This document shows positions 33,292 to 39,391 of a stretch of DNA of 52,245 bases, in pieces. Position 1 is the stretch's first letter. Each line of letters starts with the position of its first letter. The stretch is from Candidatus Amesbacteria bacterium RIFCSPLOWO2_01_FULL_49_25. Its GTDB lineage: Bacteria; Patescibacteriota; Microgenomatia; CAZETR01; Amesbacteraceae. The stretch covers positions 1 to 52,245 of the forward strand of contig MEXP01000001.1 in the NCBI GenBank assembly GCA_001773725.1. The letters run 5' to 3'. A program made the position numbers and the translations under genes. The notes beneath the pieces are model-generated. The model made no database searches. It had not been told where the DNA came from and worked only from the letters and a program-made list of their open reading frames with translations.

Positions 33292-33502
33292 AAAAGGCCC
33301 TTGCAAACACCCGAGTTCAAATAACTAAACTCAGAAATTTACAAGGGCCTACAAGTTAAGCGGTGCCACCTTGCGTTGTACTCTTCTTGACATGCTCCGC
33401 TACTGCGACACATGTTGCTGACTTTTACGGTTTCGCCTCCGTACGATACTTTTCGTCCCCTCCCCCGTTCCAACCTTCGGGATCAATGGGTTTGCAAATT
33501 GT
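33292..33502 (-). promoter_or_regulatory. T-box-like riboswitch with terminator, upstream of tRNA-Trp
   Basis: The T-box core AAGGTGGCACCGC is at 33360-33372. GCAAGG and CCUUGU pair around a seven-base bulge UGGCACC to form the antiterminator. The other form, AGGCCCTTGTAAA (33338-33350) with TTTGCAAGGGCCT, is a 13-bp terminator followed by TTTT. The two share the GCCCTTGT strand, so they exclude each other. A TGG in GGTTGGAACG could be the specifier. The leader before the core is only about 130 nt, so Stem I would be short. Confidence 0.75.
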
Positions 33503-33508
33503 AGGTTA

Positions 33509-33537
33509 ATTATAGCAAATATATCAAATTAAAACAA
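33509..33537 (-). promoter_or_regulatory. Promoter of the T-box/tRNA-Trp/trpS unit
   Basis: TTGTTT (33532-33537), a 17-bp spacer and a perfect TATAAT (33509-33514) on the minus strand. The transcript would start near 33502. Confidence 0.7.
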
Positions 33538-33564
33538 GATTCTAATCCCCCGTCTAAGCTGATA

Positions 33565-33723
33565 CTACCTCACGCACGCCTCTACAATTTTCTGATCCGC
33601 TCTCTCCTGATACTTAACCCCGTACAAAAACCCAATGAGTGGCAAAGCCGCAAACAAAATCGCTGTAATAGTCCTCGAAAGCGGCGTCACCGTAGTCCAA
33701 TACTTGGGCAGTTTTTTACTCAC
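33565..33723 (-). CDS. 52-aa single-span membrane protein, LPKYWTTVTPLS type
   Basis: This gene is too short for the ORF track. GTG at 33723 opens MSKKLPKYWTTVTPLSRTIT, followed by a membrane helix (AILFAALPLIGFLYGVKY) and a short charged tail, ending TAG at 33565. The pattern LPxYWTTVTPxS then a hydrophobic stretch and GxxYQ recurs in small CPR proteins as I recall. A TATAAAT stands a few bases before the start, so the mRNA is probably leaderless. Function is unknown. Confidence 0.75.
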   Translation of the reverse strand: MSKKLPKYWTTVTPLSRTITAILFAALPLIGFLYGVKYQERADQKIVEACVR

Positions 33724-33842
33724 ATATTTATACTAATATATTCGTTTCTCCAAAATCAATAGCCTCTTTTCCACCTCATCCCTGCTCAATTCACAACGCT
33801 AGACCAAAATGGTAAAATGAGGCTGTCCTTTAAAAAAAGACG

Positions 33843-33912
33843 TGCGGGGTAGTGTAAAGCTGCACGGAAGGCTCATAATCTTCCAGTCTGGGTGCGATTC
33901 CCAGCCCCGCAA
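33843..33912 (+). tRNA. tRNA(CAU), Met-type with unusual D- and T-loops
   Basis: TGCGGGG pairs with CCCCGCA (acceptor). The anticodon arm GAAGG-CTCATAA-TCTTC gives CAU. The D-arm (GTGT-AAAGCT-GCAC) lacks the usual GG pair in its loop, and the T-loop TGCGATT lacks T55, the partner of G18. No CCA is encoded. CAU could be initiator or elongator Met, or Ile after lysidine modification. The sequence resembles initiator tRNA, but the three G.C pairs of the initiator anticodon stem are absent. Confidence 0.75.
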
Positions 33913-34028
33913 CAAGGAGCGCAGCGACGAAGTGGTGATCGAAGTCGAACCACACGTAAAATTTGGCTTCATAACTTGAGGTTAGGGAGTGGTAAAGTCA
34001 CACCTAAAATGAATGGTAAAATTAGGCA

Positions 34029-34808
34029 ATGGGAATGATAATGAGCTACGAAGAGTATCTGAAATTGGGCAGGCAACCAAACCCTTATTTGGTGTGGATA
34101 GCCAGTAAAGGCAAACAACTATATTTTTTGGGTTCTAGTCATTCTTTCAACCCAGCAGATTCTATCCACCAAGTGACGAAGCACTATTGGCATGATTTTT
34201 TGGGATCTGTCGGTAATAAAAAACCGGTAGTTTTAATTGAAGGAGGGAAAAGATCCATTAGTAACAGTGAGGATGAAGCCATTAGGAAGTTTGGGGAAGC
34301 AGGATTGGTGGCGTTTCTAGCTGCACAAAATGGTTGGGAGCATGAATCCCCTGAACCTAATTTGTTGACAGAAACATCTGAACTACGGAAGGAATTTTCC
34401 GAAGAGGAAATCTGGACTTATTACTTCACCCGAATGGCGGCTCAATGGAACAGACTGTTAAATAAGCCAGACATTTGGAGTTATGTGAGAAACTCATTAT
34501 TGAAAGATAATGAAGAATTGAAGTGGAATGCGGATAATCTTGGCCAAGAAAGTTTAGTTAACAATTTTGCAAAATTATCTGGACAAAAATTTGTTGAGTT
34601 CGACTACGAACTATTAAATGGATTGTGTGATCCAACAAAAACAAAAACAAAAATAAATCAGGTGTCCAGGAGAAGTGGACAAATAAGGGACGAGTATATT
34701 GTGCAAAAGATAACAGAACATTGGAAAAACGGAGAGAGTATTTTTGCTGTTTATGGCAGAAGCCATGTGGTTATGCAGGAACCGGCACTAAGACGGTTGT
34801 TAACCTAG
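34029..34808 (+). CDS. TraB/GumN-like predicted hydrolase
   Basis: The 259-aa protein has the TraB/PrgY/GumN-like motifs YFLGSSHSFNP near the start, VVLIEGGKRS, and a late YGRSHVVMQEPALRR, so a metal-dependent hydrolase or protease fold (erythromycin-esterase/TIKI relatives) is likely. It starts at ATG 34029, eight bases after TAAAAT, so it is probably leaderless. Its sense strand is G-rich, unlike other + strand genes here, which suggests recent arrival. It is the first gene of the array after tRNA(CAU). Confidence 0.75.
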   Translation: MGMIMSYEEYLKLGRQPNPYLVWIASKGKQLYFLGSSHSFNPADSIHQVTKHYWHDFLGSVGNKKPVVLIEGGKRSISNSEDEAIRKFGEAGLVAFLAAQNGWEHESPEPNLLTETSELRKEFSEEEIWTYYFTRMAAQWNRLLNKPDIWSYVRNSLLKDNEELKWNADNLGQESLVNNFAKLSGQKFVEFDYELLNGLCDPTKTKTKINQVSRRSGQIRDEYIVQKITEHWKNGESIFAVYGRSHVVMQEPALRRLLT

Positions 34809-34818
34809 CTATAAACCA

Positions 34819-34846
34819 GGTTCTGATTTCTTCCAACCCCCGCAAC
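34819..34846 (+). repeat. Cassette repeat copy 1 (tRNA 3'-end-like)
   Basis: GGTTCTGATTTCTTCCAACC then CCCGCAACA follows the TraB-like gene. Its end matches CCCCGCAACA, the 3' end of tRNA(CAU) at 33843. Confidence 0.7.
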
Positions 34847-34854
34847 ACAGTAGG

Positions 34855-34884
34855 AATGGAGGCCCACAAAGCCTCCATTTTTTA
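34855..34884 (+). terminator. Intrinsic terminator after the TraB-like gene
   Basis: AATGGAGGC and GCCTCCATT form a perfect 9-bp stem with a seven-base loop, followed by a T tract. Confidence 0.85.
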
Positions 34885-34920
34885 TTGAACCATCACAAGT
34901 TCTCCTGTATCATTCATCTA

Positions 34921-35267
34921 ATGAGACAAAAATATTTATTATCCCTCTGGTAATTCTTGCAACATACTACCTGCTATCTTTCGGGATAGGATATTTGCTA
35001 ATTGTTTTAGGGTTACGTGCCGCTGGTGGATTCTTCTCTGGAGGAAATTTCTGGTCAAACTTTTTGTTTTTGGCAATACCATTGTCGAATTTTTTACTTC
35101 TAGGGATTGCTATTTGGCAACTTGTTGATCAGGCAAAGAGATTGAATGTTGATCATAAAACTAGGAATGTTGTCGTTATCATCTTTTTGGCCATTTACTT
35201 TCTCTACAGTAGTCCTTTACGAAATATCCCATTAAACCTGTGGCACTGGTTTATAAAAAGACAGTAG
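34921..35267 (+). pseudogene. Membrane protein gene with a probable one-base frameshift
   Basis: The track gives a 90-aa protein starting at TTG 34995, but the frame is open upstream and encodes another membrane helix (FIIPLVILATYYLLSFGIG). An ATG at 34921, seven bases after a TATCAT -10-like box, would join it if the A5 run (34928-34932) had six A. As read, ATG AGA CAA AAA TAT closes after ten codons. So the gene is either frameshifted, slips on the A run, or carries a sequencing error. The complete protein would have about four membrane segments. The family is not recognised. Confidence 0.6.
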
Positions 35268-35295
35268 GTTCTGATTTCATGTATTCCCCGCAACA
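35267..35295 (+). repeat. Cassette repeat copy 2
   Basis: GGTTCTGATTTCATGTATT then CCCCGCAACA begins at the stop of the membrane gene. It is followed by AGGAGCGAAGCGACG, as the tRNA(CAU) 3' end is followed by AGGAGCGCAGCGACG. Confidence 0.7.
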
Positions 35296-35340
35296 AGGAG
35301 CGAAGCGACGCCGAAGGACAAAAACATTTACAATCATCTC

Positions 35341-35586
35341 GTGTACTTCGTTTATATACTTCTTTGTCAGGACGGCAGTTTTTACACCGGTAGCTCCAGT
35401 AATCCCCGACAACGTTTCCTCGACCACCAAAACGGCAAGGGTGGTGCCTACACTCGCTCCCACAAACCAATTAAAATAGTTTACACGGAAGAACTCCCAG
35501 ACAAATCCTCCGCTCTCAAACGCGAGTCACAAATCAAAGGCTGGAGTCGCCAAACGAAAATTAAAATTTTAAATTTACGATTCTGA
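35341..35586 (+). CDS. GIY-YIG endonuclease-like protein (UPF0213 type)
   Basis: The 81-aa protein starts at GTG 35341, six bases after TACAAT, as VYFVYILLCQDGSFYTGSSSNPRQRF. It has the catalytic tyrosines, arginine, the H-x-N-G-KGGAYTR stretch and the glutamate in LKRESQIKGWSR, so the nuclease fold is complete. Family members are free-standing nucleases of uncertain role. Its stop codon lies inside cassette repeat copy 3. It is the third gene of the small array. Confidence 0.9.
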   Translation: MYFVYILLCQDGSFYTGSSSNPRQRFLDHQNGKGGAYTRSHKPIKIVYTEELPDKSSALKRESQIKGWSRQTKIKILNLRF

Positions 35587-35606
35587 TTTCATCCAATTCC
35601 CGCAAC
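35581..35606 (+). repeat. Cassette repeat copy 3
   Basis: TTCTGATTTCATCCAATT then CCCGCAACA overlaps the stop of the GIY-YIG gene. It differs from copy 1 at only a few positions. Confidence 0.7.
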
Positions 35607-35630
35607 ACAACCTCTTGGGTATGCAAACTT

Positions 35631-35987
35631 CTAGAGATTTGAGGACAAACCGTATATCGGGGAAAGAATGCTTGTTAGCGAAGAGGCCAAGTAAGAACCA
35701 CCCAACACAAACATCACCGCCAAAGCGATTACTCCCAATTTAAACATTTTTTCGTTTGGTAATTTCCCAAAAACTAGCCTGGCCCCGATGTATACGACTC
35801 CGGCCAAAACCACAGCCGCAATTGCAGTCAGATACGGATATACTCTGGTCAGAAACGGCAATTGCGCCCCAAAATCTTGATACAGAGAACTTAACTTCGG
35901 ATAAATAAAAAATAGCATCACTATTTGCTGAACCAATCCCAGGCATCCAAAAATCAAATCCAGCCACCCCACTACTTTGTATTTCAT
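35631..35987 (-). CDS. Four-span membrane protein, unknown
   Basis: The 118-aa protein begins MKYKVVGWLDLIFGCLGLVQQ and has three or four membrane helices with a short outside loop (YQDFGAQLPFLTRVYP). It faces the cassette array from the other strand and has its own start. The base composition is like the rest of the window. No family is recognised. Confidence 0.65.
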   Translation of the reverse strand: MKYKVVGWLDLIFGCLGLVQQIVMLFFIYPKLSSLYQDFGAQLPFLTRVYPYLTAIAAVVLAGVVYIGARLVFGKLPNEKMFKLGVIALAVMFVLGGSYLASSLTSILSPIYGLSSNL

Positions 35988-36080
35988 AGTCTAATGATAT
36001 ACCACTGTAGCAGAGCTTAAGAAACGTTGGTTGTGAGAAATACGAACCGGTGATACAATAAACCATAGATACCATTTTCC

Positions 36081-36758
36081 ATGGCAAAATCGTTCCTTAA
36101 AAACAAAGCGGTCAAGCTTCGAAAATCCGGCCAGAGCGTCAAGAACATAGCCAAATCACTAAGCGTCTCCAAAAGCACCGCCAGTTTATGGGTCAGAGAT
36201 GTAGTTCTTTCTCTTGAGCAAGAAGAATTTTTAAAACAAAGGTCTCTAAAAGGTGCAGAAAAAGGCCGCACTATTGGATCGCTTGTTCAAAAACAAAGAC
36301 GGCTTGAACTGCTGGAAGCAGAGAAAAAAATCGGTATAAAAGAAATGGGCCAATTCACCAAAGATAAGCTCAAAATCGCCGGCTTAGCTCTATACTGGGC
36401 TGAAGGGTCCAAAAAGAACCGTAGAGTCGAGCTTTGTAACTCAGATCCCATGATTATCAAGTTCTTTATTAATTGGCTCACTAAAACCTTCGACATAGCC
36501 ATAAGGGAACTCTCTTGTTACGTCGGTATTAATGAAGCTCACAAAGCCAGAGAAACTGAAGTGAAAAATTACTGGTCGCTCTTAACAAAAATCCCCCTCA
36601 CCAGTTTCACTAAAACAAGCTTCAAGAAGTATCCCCTCAAAAAAGAGTATCCGAATTTTAACGAACATTATGGCACGCTCTCAGTTCGCGTGCGGAAACC
36701 AGCACGAATTTACTATAAAATCCTAGGTGAAATCCACGGACTATCCATGGCTACGTAG
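36081..36758 (+). CDS. HTH plus LAGLIDADG-like protein overlapping a tRNA gene
   Basis: The 225-aa protein starts with a helix-turn-helix (KAVKLRKSGQSVKNIAKSLSVSKSTASLWVRD) and continues with LKIAGLALYWAEGSKKNRRVEL, a LAGLIDADG-like helix, followed by NSDPMIIKFFINWL. This combination resembles free-standing homing-endonuclease-like or regulatory proteins. A TACAAT lies about 23 bases before the ATG. The last four codons overlap the first 10 bases of tRNA-Met, so the gene was inserted, or has grown, up to the tRNA 5' end. Confidence 0.75.
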   Translation: MAKSFLKNKAVKLRKSGQSVKNIAKSLSVSKSTASLWVRDVVLSLEQEEFLKQRSLKGAEKGRTIGSLVQKQRRLELLEAEKKIGIKEMGQFTKDKLKIAGLALYWAEGSKKNRRVELCNSDPMIIKFFINWLTKTFDIAIRELSCYVGINEAHKARETEVKNYWSLLTKIPLTSFTKTSFKKYPLKKEYPNFNEHYGTLSVRVRKPARIYYKILGEIHGLSMAT

Positions 36759-36821
36759 CTTAGTGGTTAAAGCACTGGTATCATAAACCAGGAACCGCTG
36801 GTTCGAATCCAGCCGTAGCCA
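36749..36821 (+). tRNA. tRNA-Met(CAU), standard cloverleaf
   Basis: GGCTACG/CGTAGCC acceptor, anticodon arm CTGGT-ATCATAA-ACCAG (anticodon CAU), T-arm GCTGG-TTCGAAT-CCAGC. CCA is not encoded (CCT follows). The D-loop has the usual GG. Elongator Met is likely; lysidine-modified Ile is possible. Confidence 0.93.
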
Positions 36822-36824
36822 CCT

Positions 36825-37007
36825 GTGTCCAAAGACATTTTATTCCAAGCCCGCGCGCCTAGAAACTCAGGACCTACAACCTTTATCCATTCGGAACAAG
36901 GAATACGTGTCCCGTATTCCGAAATCAGAAAAAAATACAACTTAGACAATCAACCCCCAACCTTCGAACAACCCCCACCAAAACTGCCCTCCGAGAAAGT
37001 TGTCTAA
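36825..37007 (+). CDS. Possible 60-aa proline-rich protein
   Basis: A GTG start right after tRNA-Met opens MSKDILFQARAPRNSGPTTFIHSEQGIRVPYSEIRKKYNL, ending in a Pro-rich tail. It overlaps the end of the convergent FtsB-like gene by four bases. The composition is protein-like, but no family is recognised and there is no clear ribosome-binding site. Confidence 0.35.
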   Translation: MSKDILFQARAPRNSGPTTFIHSEQGIRVPYSEIRKKYNLDNQPPTFEQPPPKLPSEKVV

Positions 37008-37345
37008 ATCCTCACATACAACTCCCACCACTTCCTCCAGTTTGCCTGGCGCCCCTCCGAAGTTTTAGCGGAAGGGAGCTCCGCCGGTGTAGGCAGGATG
37101 ACCACCACCTCCCCAGGTTTACCCAACCCCAGCTTCTCCCTCGCCTCACGCTCCACAAATTCGTCCGTTTGCACATACTCCAGCTGTTTCTTTAACTCAG
37201 CCTGTTCAACCAGGGCCTGCGCCAGCTCAGCCTCTGTTTCACCCACCCTGTCCCCCGCCTTATAAAGCCGCCACACATTACTCCCCAACCGGACTGTCAT
37301 CACTACTCCAAGTCCTATAATAATCCAGTCCCTGATCCGCCTCAC
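37004..37345 (-). CDS. FtsB/DivIC-like septum protein
   Basis: The 113-aa protein has an N-terminal membrane helix (about 8-26), a coiled coil (GETEAELAQALVEQAELKKQLEYVQ) and the family tail FVEREAREKLGLGKPGEVVVILP. This is the layout of FtsB/DivIC, which links the divisome with peptidoglycan synthesis. It fits with the penicillin-binding protein at the end of the window, though it is not beside it. The C-terminus is Trp-rich. Confidence 0.88.
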   Translation of the reverse strand: MRRIRDWIIIGLGVVMTVRLGSNVWRLYKAGDRVGETEAELAQALVEQAELKKQLEYVQTDEFVEREAREKLGLGKPGEVVVILPTPAELPSAKTSEGRQANWRKWWELYVRI

Positions 37346-37400
37346 TCTTGCATCCTAGCACACTTTAGGCTACAATTCCTAAGTTAAGGAGTATCCTGTA

Positions 37401-38276
37401 GTGAACACTATACCAGATCCCATCAGTTTCGAATCTGCCCTAGAGAAGTTTATCGCCCATCTCAAAGACCACCGCCGGTCTGCCGCCACCACCATCGCCT
37501 ACCACGGCGATCTCCGCCAGTTGCACGAGTTTCTCAAAGAGCGCCGCATCACCCAGGCCACCACGGTTCAAACCGTCCATTTGGAAGAATTTATCACCAA
37601 TCTTTCCACCAAAGGCTACACCCCAAAAAGCATCAGCCGCAAGATCAACTCCCTCAAAACATTTTTCAAATTCCTGATCGACTCCGGCCTCCACTCCCAC
37701 AACCCCAGTTCTCCCCTCACCCACCCCAAGTACGACATCAAAGCCCCCCGCATCCTCTCCGAGACCGAACACAAAAGTTTAAGGGACGCCGCCCGACTGG
37801 ACATCAGAATTTCCGCCATCATCGAGCTCCTTCTCCAAACCGGTATCAGAATCGGCGAGCTGGCCAATATCCGTATGGAAGATACCAAAAAAAACGAGGT
37901 GCACATCCGCCCCGCCGAAAGTAACCCCGAAAGAATTATCCCCCTCAACAAGACCGCCTCAACCGCCCTGCAAAACTATCTCTCCATAAGACCTCAAGTC
38001 GAAAACGACCATCTTTTCGTCACCAAAACCGGCCATCCCCTCCTTGTCAGAAACATCCGCACCGCCATCGACCGTTATTTCAAAAAAGCCGGCATCAAAG
38101 ACGCCAAAGTCAACGACCTCCGCCACACCTTTGCCGCCCATCAGCTCAAAAGCGGTGTCCACCCCGATTTCCTAACCCAGATTCTGGGCCATAAGCGCAA
38201 ATCCTCGACCGAAAAATATCTCGATTACGTCAAAATCGAAGTTACCCAATTCTCCACCCGCCTCACCGAACTGTAA
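37401..38276 (+). CDS. Tyrosine recombinase, XerC/XerD-like
   Basis: The 291-aa protein has an N-terminal SAM-like DNA-binding domain and a catalytic domain with TGIRIGELANI (first Arg), NDLRHTFAAHQL (second Arg, with Asn in place of the usual His before LR), LGHKRKSSTEKYL (His and the nucleophile Tyr). It starts at GTG 37401 with AAGGAG nine bases upstream and a TACAAT -10 before that. It probably resolves chromosome dimers; it could also serve the small gene array nearby. Both roles are inference. Confidence 0.92.
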   Translation: MNTIPDPISFESALEKFIAHLKDHRRSAATTIAYHGDLRQLHEFLKERRITQATTVQTVHLEEFITNLSTKGYTPKSISRKINSLKTFFKFLIDSGLHSHNPSSPLTHPKYDIKAPRILSETEHKSLRDAARLDIRISAIIELLLQTGIRIGELANIRMEDTKKNEVHIRPAESNPERIIPLNKTASTALQNYLSIRPQVENDHLFVTKTGHPLLVRNIRTAIDRYFKKAGIKDAKVNDLRHTFAAHQLKSGVHPDFLTQILGHKRKSSTEKYLDYVKIEVTQFSTRLTEL

Positions 38277-38282
38277 TAAATT

Positions 38283-38528
38283 ATGAAGCAACCAGACAAA
38301 ATCGAGCATAGCATGAATAACATTCTAAATATCTGGCTAGGTTTCAGGGCAATAGATCCCCTTCTAGCCAAACCCATGACTCTCCAAATTGCCGCCAGAC
38401 ACCTGCAAATCCACGGACCTGATTTTCTTCAAACCCTTAAAAATGAACCCCGGCTTGCACTGACCGAAGAAGACCTGAAAATCCTAGCCCAAGGCCTCCA
38501 GCCGGATCAGCCAGATCAACCACAATAA
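38283..38528 (+). CDS. 81-aa protein after the recombinase, unknown
   Basis: The protein starts MKQPDKIEHSMNNILNIWLGFRAIDPLLAKPMTLQ, six bases after the recombinase stop, and ends at the ATG of the YbaK-like gene. It is helical and soluble, with a PDQPDQP tail. The tight placement in a three-gene unit supports it. No family is recognised. Confidence 0.7.
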   Translation: MKQPDKIEHSMNNILNIWLGFRAIDPLLAKPMTLQIAARHLQIHGPDFLQTLKNEPRLALTEEDLKILAQGLQPDQPDQPQ

Positions 38529-39023
38529 ATGCCAGAAATCTTCACCCTCCTCAACTCCCTCGGCATTTCCTACACCCTCCACAAACATCCTCCCGTCTTC
38601 ACCTGCAGCGAGGCCGATAAATACTGGGCAAATACCACAGCGGCCCACACCAAAAACCTCTTCTTAAAAACTGAGAAATCTCCCCACAAATACTTCCTCT
38701 ATATTTTAGAATGCTCCCAGCGGGCAGATCTCAAATCCCTCGCCAAATCTCTCAATTTACCATCTCGCCTCACTTTTGCCAACAACACCGAGCTTAAAAA
38801 TAATTTAGGCCTCACTCCCGGCTCCGTCTCCCCCTTCGGCCTCATCAACGATCAAAATCATTTAGTCACCGTAGCTATCAGCTCACAGCTCCAAACCAAA
38901 AGCTATCTACTGTTCCACCCCAACACCAACACCGCAACTTTAGAAATCAGTTGGGAAAACTTCAAAAAATTTCTCTCCCACACCGGCCACAACTACAAAC
39001 TAATCACCACGAGTAAACCATAA
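38529..39023 (+). CDS. YbaK/ProX-like aminoacyl-tRNA deacylase
   Basis: The 164-aa protein has the YbaK fold marks: LNSLGISYTLHKHPPVFTCSEAD, KNLFLKTEKS with the catalytic lysine, and LGLTPGSVSPFGLIND. It would remove a wrong amino acid from a tRNA (Ala or Cys from tRNA-Pro in the known PrdX/YbaK enzymes). It is the last gene of the recombinase unit. The stop overlaps a convergent small gene by 20 bases. Confidence 0.9.
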   Translation: MPEIFTLLNSLGISYTLHKHPPVFTCSEADKYWANTTAAHTKNLFLKTEKSPHKYFLYILECSQRADLKSLAKSLNLPSRLTFANNTELKNNLGLTPGSVSPFGLINDQNHLVTVAISSQLQTKSYLLFHPNTNTATLEISWENFKKFLSHTGHNYKLITTSKP

Positions 39024-39264
39024 ATCCCCCACACATCGCCTCCTGGATTTTCAAAACCCTATCTTTGCTGGGAGCCATCAAAAACGGCAGGCATAAAACT
39101 ATCTCCCGACCCAATATCCCAGGTTGTATTTTTACCGCCCGCCGACCAGCCGCTTCTTCCAGAAACTCCTCTTTAAGCTCAGGGTGCAACCCGTCGTTAG
39201 TTTCGGAATATCTGCAAGACCCACTTTGATTACAAAAGTAACATGTCCGGAAAACCTCGGCCAT
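39004..39264 (-). CDS. 86-aa protein with cysteine pairs, unknown
   Basis: The protein begins MAEVFRTCYFCNQSGSCRYSETNDGLHPELKEEFLEEAAGRRAV. The CYFCNQSGSC pattern suggests a small metal site. It lies on the minus strand just downstream of tRNA-Ile(UAU) and overlaps the convergent YbaK-like gene at its end. The composition is protein-like in this frame. No family is recognised. Confidence 0.5.
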   Translation of the reverse strand: MAEVFRTCYFCNQSGSCRYSETNDGLHPELKEEFLEEAAGRRAVKIQPGILGREIVLCLPFLMAPSKDRVLKIQEAMCGGFMVYSW

Positions 39265-39271
39265 AGGTGGG

Positions 39272-39343
39272 TGGGCCCGGGAGGATTCGAACCTCCAACA
39301 TAATGTGTATAAGACATTCGCTCTACCGTTGAGCTACAGGCCC
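39272..39343 (-). tRNA. tRNA-Ile(UAU)
   Basis: GGGCCTG/CGGGCCC acceptor, anticodon arm AATGT-CTTATAC-ACATT (anticodon UAU), T-arm GGAGG-TTCGAAT-CCTCC. CCA is not encoded. UAU reads AUA directly, so this gene does the work usually done by lysidine-modified tRNA-Ile(CAU). Confidence 0.92.
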
Positions 39344-39391
39344 AGCAGTCCAATTTTAACTTACACTCCTCTACTCTTCCACTCTCCTGCT

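Noticed and set aside
33840-35610. Classical integron
   Set aside because: The repeats are about 28 bases, match a tRNA end and show no attC-like folded sites, and no IntI-type integrase is adjacent; XerC at 37401 lacks a visible integron-specific insert.
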